Assembly: GCF_913777145.1 (NCBI RefSeq)
Contig: NZ_CAJYPS010000027.1
Location: forward strand, 1-64,000
Source of the DNA: an uncultured Roseateles sp.
GTDB lineage: Bacteria; Pseudomonadota; Gammaproteobacteria; Burkholderiales; Burkholderiaceae_C
DNA length: 64,000 nucleotides
Direction: 5' to 3'
Shown: positions 58,602-64,000 of the stretch, in pieces
How the letters are laid out: the number at the start of each line of letters is the position of its first letter
Position numbering within the stretch: the stretch's first letter is position 1
The notes under the pieces: generated by a model
Seen by the model: the letters and a program-made list of their open reading frames with translations, nothing else
What the model was told of the DNA's origin: nothing
Databases searched by the model: none
Program-made: the position numbers and the translations under genes

Positions 58602-59375
58602 TCAGCGCAGCAGCGTGGTGGTGGGGCCGGCGTCCGGCGAGCGCAGCCGCAGACGGTCGCCCACCGTGCCCGCCAGCGCGGCCAGCACGCCCACCGCATA
58701 GCGGGCCGCGCCCTGCCAGCGAGGCGTCGATGGCATCTCGGCAGCCCGCGCCGGCAGGCGCGCCGACTGCGCCAGGTCGTGCAGCACCGCCAGCTCACGC
58801 TGGCGCTCCTGCACCAGGAACAGCAGCCGGTCCGGGTCCGCGAAGCGGCGCGCCAGCGCCCGCACCGCGCGCAGCTCGCGCTGACGCACCCGCACATCCG
58901 CCTTCAGCGTGCAGCCCAGCGTGCGCGCACGCAGGAACAGCGCCTTGGCAGCCAGGCGGTCGGGCAGGCAGCCCACGCCGGCCTGCAGGCAGCAGGCCAG
59001 GTTGAACACCGCCTCCACATGGCCCAACGCGGCCGCCGACAGGTAGGCGGTGAGTCCGCGCCGCTCGTCCACCGGGCCGCCACGGCCGCTGATCAGCGCG
59101 CGGCCCAGCTGGAAGCGGGCGGTGCGCGAGCCGCGCGCCGCGGCGCGCTCCAGCAGCTCGCGGGCGCGCACCGGGTCGGCCGCCACACCCAGACCCTCCA
59201 GCAGGCACAGGCCCAGCATGGCCAGCGCCTCGTCGCCGCCGGCCTCGGCAGCCTCGCGAAAGCAGCGCACCGCGCCGGCATGGTCGGGCGGCCGGCCATA
59301 GAACAACGCCAGCCCCTGCTTCAGGACCGGGTCGAGCGGCGGGTTTTGCGTGGGACGGGCGGGGGACGCGGGCAT
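58602..59375 (-). CDS. Sel1-like repeat protein
   Basis: Protein of 257 residues with three or four Sel1-like helical repeats: AGGDEALAMLGLCLLEGLGV, GSRTARFQLGRALISGRGGP, GHVEAVFNLACCLQAGVGCL. These repeats usually mediate protein contacts. The C-terminal part (about 150-257) is Arg/Leu-rich and predicted helical (RQRELRAVRALARRFADPDR) with a weakly hydrophobic end. No signal peptide, so cytoplasmic. Function unknown. Confidence 0.83.
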   Translation of the reverse strand: MPASPARPTQNPPLDPVLKQGLALFYGRPPDHAGAVRCFREAAEAGGDEALAMLGLCLLEGLGVAADPVRARELLERAAARGSRTARFQLGRALISGRGGPVDERRGLTAYLSAAALGHVEAVFNLACCLQAGVGCLPDRLAAKALFLRARTLGCTLKADVRVRQRELRAVRALARRFADPDRLLFLVQERQRELAVLHDLAQSARLPARAAEMPSTPRWQGAARYAVGVLAALAGTVGDRLRLRSPDAGPTTTLLR

Positions 59376-59393
59376 GGCGCGCTCGTCGAGAGG

Positions 59394-59426
59394 ACGGGCC
59401 GCGATTATCCGGTTAGGCCCGTTTTT
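59394..59426 (+). terminator. Orphan terminator-like hairpin
   Basis: ACGGGCC (59394-59400) and GGCCCGT (59416-59422), 15-nt loop, followed on the plus strand by TTTTT. No plus-strand gene ends here; it precedes the remnant leader at 59472 and may be what is left of a lost plus-strand gene. On the minus strand ATTATC (59404-59409) could instead give a GATAAT -10 for the Sel1 gene. Confidence 0.45.
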
Positions 59427-59471
59427 GGGGGTCAGGTCTCGCGGCCGGTTCGCAGCAACGGCGCTCGTGCG

Positions 59472-59546
59472 ATGACTATTTCACGCCGCCACCTGCTCGC
59501 CGCCGGCGCGCTGTTGCCGCTGGGCTGCGCTGAGCCGGCCGGCTCA
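59472..59546 (+). pseudogene. Remnant Tat-lipoprotein leader of a lost gene
   Basis: ATG at 59472 opens MTISRRHLLAAGALLPLGC, a good twin-arginine (SRRHLL) signal with a lipobox (LPLGC) typical of exported proteins. After about 25 codons the frame runs straight into the antisense of the 5-FTHF cyclo-ligase gene, where it stays open but has no protein-like sequence. I read this as the 5' end of a deleted gene, cut at the cyclo-ligase 3' end. A short peptide product is not ruled out. Confidence 0.5.
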
Positions 59547-60134
59547 GGCGGCGGCCCAGCCGTCCTTGTCCCAGACCACGCCTTCCTCGGTCAGCATCGC
59601 GTCCAGCGCCATGTCGTGCGGACCGGGCTTGAGCAGCGGCTGGAAGCCCTGCGCATAGCCGATGCCGGCGGTGGCCGGGCGGGGCTGCATCTCGGCCAGC
59701 GTGCGGTCCATGAAGCCGCCGCCATAGCCCAGGCGCAGGCCGCAGGGGCCGAAGCCCAGGCAGGGCACCAGCATCAGCTCGGGCTGGAATTCCTCGGTGC
59801 CCTTGGGCTTGGGAATGTGGAAAGCGTCTTCCTCCATGGGGCAGCCCGGGTACCAGACATGAAAGCGCAGCGTGCCGTGCTGCTTGTCCACCACCGGCAG
59901 GCCGATCTGGCGCCTGCGCCCCTCGGGCGCGGCCTCACTCCACCGGTACAGCGAGGGCAGCGGATCGAATTCACCCTTGATCGGCCAGTAGGCGCCGATG
60001 CGGCTCTCGGGCCGGCTCACCAGCCACACCCGCAGCACCTCCTGCAGCTGCGCGGCGCGCGCCAGGCGGTCCGGCATCGCCAACCGGTCGGCGATCAGCT
60101 TGTGGCGCAGCGCGATGCGGTCGTTCGGGTCCAT
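59544..60134 (-). CDS. 5-formyltetrahydrofolate cyclo-ligase
   Basis: One-carbon metabolism enzyme of 196 residues, converting 5-formyl-THF to 5,10-methenyl-THF with ATP. The conserved region LMLVPCLGFGPCGLRLGYGG, GFMDRTLAEM and the N-terminal IGAYWPIKGEFDPLP match the family (E. coli YgfA/Fau). Start at 60134 (MDPNDRIALRHKL) is the first ATG. Its promoter region is the 63 bp shared with the glutathione peroxidase 3' end, in which a near-direct repeat CCAGGTCTTGCG... occurs at about 60154-60178. Confidence 0.92.
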   Translation of the reverse strand: MDPNDRIALRHKLIADRLAMPDRLARAAQLQEVLRVWLVSRPESRIGAYWPIKGEFDPLPSLYRWSEAAPEGRRRQIGLPVVDKQHGTLRFHVWYPGCPMEEDAFHIPKPKGTEEFQPELMLVPCLGFGPCGLRLGYGGGFMDRTLAEMQPRPATAGIGYAQGFQPLLKPGPHDMALDAMLTEEGVVWDKDGWAAA

Positions 60135-60197
60135 GGCTTCAGCTTAACCCGGGCCAGGTCTTGCGGGCCAGGTCTTGCGCAGCACGCCGACCGGCGC

Positions 60198-60686
60198 TCA
60201 GGCGCCCAGCGCCGCCTCGATGTCGGCGCGCAGCTTGTCGGGGGCGTCGTTGGGGGCAAAGCGCTTGAGCACCTGGCCGTCGCGACCGACCAGGAACTTG
60301 GTGAAGTTCCACTTGATCGCCTCGGTGCCCAGGATGCCGGGCTTCTCTCCCTTGAGCCATTTCCACAGCGGATGGGCCTCGGCGCCGTTGACGCGGGTCT
60401 TGGCCATCATGGGGAAGCTCACGCCGTAGTTCATCTCGCAGAACGACGCGATGTCCTCGTTGCTGCCCGGGTCCTGGCCGCCGAACTCGTTGCTGGGGAA
60501 GCCGATCACCACCAGACCGCGCGGGCCGTAGTCGCGCCACAGCTGCTCCAGGCCCTTGAACTGCGGCGTGAAGCCGCATTCGCTGGCCGTGTTGACGATC
60601 AGCAGCACCTTGCCGCGCTGCTGGGACAGGTCGATGGTGTCGCCCTGGATGGACTGTGCCTGGAAGGCGTAGATGCTTTGAGTCAT
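60198..60686 (-). CDS. Glutathione peroxidase family protein
   Basis: Thiol peroxidase of 162 residues. The peroxidatic Cys37 is in LIVNTASECGFTPQFKGLE, with Gln71 in GFPSNEFGGQDPG and the Trp of AIKWNFTKFLVG, giving the Cys-Gln-Trp set of the family. There is no selenocysteine. Bacterial members reduce hydroperoxides, often with thioredoxin. The ATG at 60686 gives MTQSIYAFQAQSI; the frame is open 23 codons upstream without family similarity. Divergent from the SGNH gene. Confidence 0.94.
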   Translation of the reverse strand: MTQSIYAFQAQSIQGDTIDLSQQRGKVLLIVNTASECGFTPQFKGLEQLWRDYGPRGLVVIGFPSNEFGGQDPGSNEDIASFCEMNYGVSFPMMAKTRVNGAEAHPLWKWLKGEKPGILGTEAIKWNFTKFLVGRDGQVLKRFAPNDAPDKLRADIEAALGA

Positions 60687-60816
60687 CACTGTCCTTACAA
60701 CCGTGGTAAACCCCGGGTTTGTAGCATGGCGCCCGACTTTGGGCAGGCCTTCCAATCGCGCGGATTTGCCGCAACGGCGTCACCAGCGGCGCCCGGGACA
60801 GACTTCGGAACCTTCT

Positions 60817-61773
60817 ATGGATCACCTGGCTTGCTTCACCCCTTCGGACCTCGCGGGCAGCGCGGCGCCCGACCCGAGCGCCTTCCGCTGGCGGCTGCTC
60901 GCGCAGGGGGACTCCTGGTTCTCCAACGCGCGCTCCAAGCTCAACGCCCACGCCAACCTGCTGCAGGAGCTGGTGTTCAAGTCGCCCGCCTTCGCAGTGA
61001 ACTGCGCCGGCACCGGCGACGCGCTGGCCCACATGGTGGACCTGGAATCCAGCCCCGATTTCGTGCGCCTGCTGGCCGGGCCCGAGGCGAGCGTGTGGGA
61101 CGGCATCCTGCTGTCCGTGGGCGGCAATGATCTGATCGCCGCGGCCCGCACGCCGCCGCTGGGTGCAGACGGCCAGCCCATCCCGCTGCATCTGCGCCTG
61201 CTGCGCCGCCAGACCGAATGGGGCCCGCCGTCGGCCGGCGTCGCGCGCTATTTCTCCGAACCCGGCTGGGCCACCTACGCCGACTACCTGCGCGCCAATG
61301 TGCGGCACCTGCTGTCGCTGCGCGACCAGGGCGTATCGGCCGGCAAGCCGGTGTTCATGCACTGCTACGCCGTGCCCATGCCGCGCCCGGCCGGCGCCGA
61401 GGGGCAGGACGACCTGGGCGCCAGCGGCCCCTGGCTCTACCCGGCGATGAAGGCCTATGGCGTGCCCAGCGCCGACTGGGCGGCCGTGAGCCGGCTGATG
61501 GTCTTCCACCTCGCGCAGCTGCTCAAGGGCATGGCGGCCGACAAGGAAGGCTTCCCTGGCCTCTTCGTGTTCGACTCCACCACGGTGCCGCTGGCACTGG
61601 CCGCGCCCGGCTCCACCGGCATCAGCGGTGACTGGCACAACGAGATCCACCTCAATCACAGCGGCTGCTTCAAGATCGCGCGCGCCTGGAGCGAGCACAT
61701 CGAGGCGGTGCTGGAGGGCAAGCACCTGATCCCGGTCACGACCGGCCGCAAGGGCCGCGGCGGCGGCGCCTGA
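60817..61773 (+). CDS. SGNH-fold hydrolase-like protein
   Basis: Protein of 318 residues with the blocks of SGNH hydrolases: GDSWFSNARSKLN near residues 31-43 (block I Ser33), LLSVGGNDLIAAA (block III Asn), and DWHNEIHLNHSGCFKIARAW (block V Asp and His). No signal peptide is seen, so it is probably cytoplasmic. Substrate may be an ester or a polysaccharide acetyl group. It ends 37 bp from the convergent lplT gene. The N-terminal residues MDHLACFTPSDLAG precede the fold. Confidence 0.82.
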   Translation: MDHLACFTPSDLAGSAAPDPSAFRWRLLAQGDSWFSNARSKLNAHANLLQELVFKSPAFAVNCAGTGDALAHMVDLESSPDFVRLLAGPEASVWDGILLSVGGNDLIAAARTPPLGADGQPIPLHLRLLRRQTEWGPPSAGVARYFSEPGWATYADYLRANVRHLLSLRDQGVSAGKPVFMHCYAVPMPRPAGAEGQDDLGASGPWLYPAMKAYGVPSADWAAVSRLMVFHLAQLLKGMAADKEGFPGLFVFDSTTVPLALAAPGSTGISGDWHNEIHLNHSGCFKIARAWSEHIEAVLEGKHLIPVTTGRKGRGGGA

Positions 61774-61810
61774 GACCGCGCGCGGCACACGGCCGCGCCG
61801 CCGTCAGGCG

Positions 61811-63097
61811 TCAGTGCGTGCCGACCTTGTCGCTGCGCGCGATCTCCAGCAGGTGCTCCACCTCGGCGCGATGCACCACCAGGTTGCGCTGGTGCCAGCG
61901 CCGGATCATCCACATCGTGCCCGCCACCAGCAGGCCGAAGATGGTGATGGCGCCAAAGGCCGACATGCCGAAGCGGGTCAGCGCCGTGTAGAAGGCGCCC
62001 AGGCCCAGGATGCAGGCCTGCTCGTTGAAGTTCTGCACCGCGATGCTGCGGCCCGCGCCCATCAGGTTGTGGCCGCGGTGCTGCAGCAGCGCGTTCATGG
62101 GCACGACCAGATAGCCGCCGATGGCGCCCAGCAGCACCAGGAAGGGCGCAGCCACCCAGACGTTGTGGATGGCGTTCATGCCTATGACCACCAGGCCCAT
62201 CGCGATGCCCAGCGGGATCACCGAGGTCGCCTTGTCCAGTCGGCAATACAGCGAGGCCACCACCGCACCGGCGGCCGTGCCTATCGCCACCACGCCCACC
62301 AGCGAGGACGCCTGCGTCGTGCCGTAGCCCAGCGCCGCGGCGGCCCAGGCCAGCACGATGTAGCGCAGATTGCCGCTCACGCCCCAGAACAGCGTGGTCG
62401 TGGCCAGCGAGATCTGGCCCAGCTTGTCCTGCCACAGGCGGGTGTTGCAGGAGGAGAAGTCGCGCACCAGATCCACCAGGCCATGGCCCAGCGGCTGCAG
62501 CGGTGCCGAGGTGCGCGGGATGCGCAGATTGAACAGCGCGGCCAGCACATACAGCGAGATCAGGCTGGCGATCGCGGCCTCGGGCGGCGTGTCGATGCCG
62601 GTGTCGACAAAGGGCAGGTCAAAGCCCAGCAGCATGTGAGAGATGCGGTCGCCCACCAGTTGACCGCCCAGCAGCACGCCCAGGATGATGGACGCGATGG
62701 TCAAGCCCTCGATCCAGCCATTGGCCTTGACCAGCTGCGACGGCGGCAGCAGCTCGGTGAGGATGCCGTACTTGGCCGGCGAGTAGGCCGCCGCGCCCAG
62801 GCCCACGATGGCGTAGGCCAGCAGCGGGTGGGCGCCGAACAGCATCATCAGGCAGCCGCCGACCTTGATGGTGTTCGAATAGAACATCACCTTGCCCTTG
62901 GGCACCGCGTCCGCAAAGGCGCCGACAAAGGGCGCCAGCACCACATAGAACAGCGCAAACATGGGCACCAGCGCGGCGCGCTGCCACTCGGCCGACCCGG
63001 AGGACCGCAGCAGCTCGACGGCGGCGACGAACAACGCGTTATCAGCCAGCGAGCTGAAGAACTGCGCCGACATGATGGTGTAGAAGCCTCGTCTCAT
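61811..63097 (-). CDS. lplT: Lysophospholipid transporter LplT
   Basis: MFS-type flippase of 428 residues, about twelve helices. Similarity to LplT is clear: MRRGFYTIMSAQFFSSLADN, ALFVAAVELL, APFVGAFADAVPKGKVMFYS, GAAAYSPAKYGILTELLPPS and IEGLTIASIILGVLLGGQLV. It returns lysophosphatidylethanolamine to the inner leaflet for reacylation; the partner acyltransferase Aas is not in view. Start MRRGFYT at 63097; a later ATG at 63073 would remove part of TM1. A TATAAA lies upstream at about 63155-63160 on the minus strand. Confidence 0.92.
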   Translation of the reverse strand: MRRGFYTIMSAQFFSSLADNALFVAAVELLRSSGSAEWQRAALVPMFALFYVVLAPFVGAFADAVPKGKVMFYSNTIKVGGCLMMLFGAHPLLAYAIVGLGAAAYSPAKYGILTELLPPSQLVKANGWIEGLTIASIILGVLLGGQLVGDRISHMLLGFDLPFVDTGIDTPPEAAIASLISLYVLAALFNLRIPRTSAPLQPLGHGLVDLVRDFSSCNTRLWQDKLGQISLATTTLFWGVSGNLRYIVLAWAAAALGYGTTQASSLVGVVAIGTAAGAVVASLYCRLDKATSVIPLGIAMGLVVIGMNAIHNVWVAAPFLVLLGAIGGYLVVPMNALLQHRGHNLMGAGRSIAVQNFNEQACILGLGAFYTALTRFGMSAFGAITIFGLLVAGTMWMIRRWHQRNLVVHRAEVEHLLEIARSDKVGTH

Positions 63098-63236
63098 CGA
63101 GCTGGCGCAATCCTGGACTGTCAGTACGGAAAGCCGTCCAAAGGGCGGCGCCGGTTTATAGCACGCCCCTAGTTTGCAAGCCCGGCCGGGGCGACGGGCG
63201 CAAAATCTCGCCCGGCCCCTCCGACACCCGCCCGAC

Positions 63237-64000
63237 ATGCCCCGTCCCATCGAAGCCCTGATCCACCCCCAAGCCCTTGCCCACAACCTGGCCCGCGCCC
63301 GCGCCCAGGCACCCAACGCCCGGGTCTGGGCCGTGGTGAAGGCGAATGCCTACGGTCACGGCATCGAGCGCTGCTTCGACGCGCTGCGGGCGGCCGACGG
63401 CTTCGCGCTGCTGGACCTGGACGAAGCCCAGCGCCTGCGCGCACTGGACTGGCGCGGCCCCATCCTGCTGCTGGAGGGCGTGTTCGAGCCGCGCGACCTG
63501 GAGCTGTGCTCGCGGCTCAAGCTCTGGCACGCAGTGCACTGCGAGCAGCAGATCGACTGGCTGGCCATGCACAAGACGCACGAGCCGCACCGTGTGTTCC
63601 TGAAGCTGAACTCCGGCATGAACCGCCTGGGCTTCACGCCCGCCGCCTTCCGCGCCGCCTATGCGCGGCTGGACGCCCTGCCCCAGGTGGACGAGATCTC
63701 GCTGATGACCCACTTCTCGGATGCCGACGCGCTGCGCTTGGGGCAGGACGGCATCGCTCATCAGCTGCGCGCCTTCACCGAAGCGGCCGACGGCATCGCC
63801 GGCGAACGCAGCATCGCCAACAGCGCGGCCACACTGCGCCACGCGGAGCGCACCGCCAATGACTGGGTGCGCGCCGGCATCATGCTGTACGGCGGCGTGC
63901 CCGACTTCCCCGAGCACTCGCCCGAGCACTGGGACCTGGCCCCGGCCATGACGCTGCGCTCGCGCATCATCGGCACCCAGCAGCTGCAGGCCGGTGACAC
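63237..64000 (+). CDS. alr: Alanine racemase, 5' part (runs off the window)
   Basis: First 254 codons of alanine racemase, which makes D-alanine for peptidoglycan. The PLP lysine is Lys35 in VWAVVKANAYGHG. HRVFLKLNSGMNRLGF, EISLMTHFSDAD, SIANSAATLRH and VRAGIMLYGGVPDFPEHSPE match the barrel domain; the C-terminal domain with the catalytic Tyr lies beyond 64000. It is divergent from lplT across 139 bp; CAAAAT at 63201-63206 may be part of its promoter. Confidence 0.95.
   Translation, partial: MPRPIEALIHPQALAHNLARARAQAPNARVWAVVKANAYGHGIERCFDALRAADGFALLDLDEAQRLRALDWRGPILLLEGVFEPRDLELCSRLKLWHAVHCEQQIDWLAMHKTHEPHRVFLKLNSGMNRLGFTPAAFRAAYARLDALPQVDEISLMTHFSDADALRLGQDGIAHQLRAFTEAADGIAGERSIANSAATLRHAERTANDWVRAGIMLYGGVPDFPEHSPEHWDLAPAMTLRSRIIGTQQLQAGD

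Noticed and set aside
1-64000. tRNA, rRNA, insertion sequences, prophage or integrase genes, CRISPR arrays
   Set aside because: No cloverleaf-like sequence with a CCA end, no rRNA core motif, no DDE or recombinase reading frame, and no regularly spaced repeats were seen on either strand.

Overview
The window is a gene-dense, GC-rich bacterial chromosome segment (roughly 70% GC by eye), almost certainly from a betaproteobacterium of the order Burkholderiales, close to Roseateles, Pelomonas, Rubrivivax or Leptothrix. The evidence is the strong G/C third-position bias, a DUF3567 gene (a Burkholderiales marker family), an exosortase-associated acyltransferase, paired YceI/cytochrome b561 genes and a fused indolepyruvate ferredoxin oxidoreductase beside an Lrp regulator. 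I see no insertion sequence, prophage, integrase, CRISPR array, tRNA or rRNA, and no stretch over 300 bp lacks a gene. It looks like ordinary core/shell chromosome with several unusual small modules.

Layout. 1-3100: palindromes, a B12-binding radical SAM protein, an ABM-fold protein and a periplasmic cyclophilin. 3100-7600: a TctD/TctE-like two-component system (minus) divergent from an alpha/beta hydrolase-ACP-ketosynthase operon; the hydrolase has Cys instead of Ser at the nucleophile elbow. 7600-20200: M61 peptidase, rRNA-type methyltransferase, glutaminase, a DsbD-redoxin pair, a DTW-domain tRNA enzyme, leucyl aminopeptidase, ProQ with an RG-rich tail, DUF4197 and a GAF-GGDEF cyclase. 20200-29330: a deacetylase next to a Pat-like acetyltransferase, a degenerate FAH-family protein coupled to a nucleoside hydrolase, DUF3108, DUF3567 and a tandem AAA ATPase. 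29310-33020: an XRE-cupin regulator with a near-perfect 34-bp operator heading two GNAT genes, and an S9 peptidase of visibly lower GC. 33020-35060: a SoxR module (questin-oxidase-like protein, SoxR, Cu/Zn SOD) with a SoxR box placed in a MerR-type promoter. 35150-43020: LytS-membrane protein-LytTR operon, YceI-YceI-cytochrome b561 operon, an EamA transporter, the exosortase-associated acyltransferase, a lipoprotein and a solute-binding protein. 43070-50540: IOR/Lrp, an L7/L12-like small protein, metallophosphoesterase, EamA and methylglyoxal synthase. 50560-64000: GGDEF-EAL protein, patatin-like membrane phospholipase, a 54-residue basic protein, FAD dehydrogenase, cytochrome c, YitT, a Sel1 protein, a remnant Tat-lipoprotein leader, 5-FTHF cyclo-ligase, glutathione peroxidase, an SGNH protein, LplT and the 5' part of alr.

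Functional themes are redox and oxidative-stress handling (SoxR/SodC/questin oxidase-like, DsbD/redoxin, glutathione peroxidase, YceI/b561), protein acylation and acyl transfer (Pat/deacetylase, Cys-hydrolase/ACP/KS, GNATs) and signalling (two two-component systems, two c-di-GMP proteins). Many genes are packed in short operons with 1-17 nt overlaps. All calls rest on reading the sequence and on recalled family features; no database search was run.
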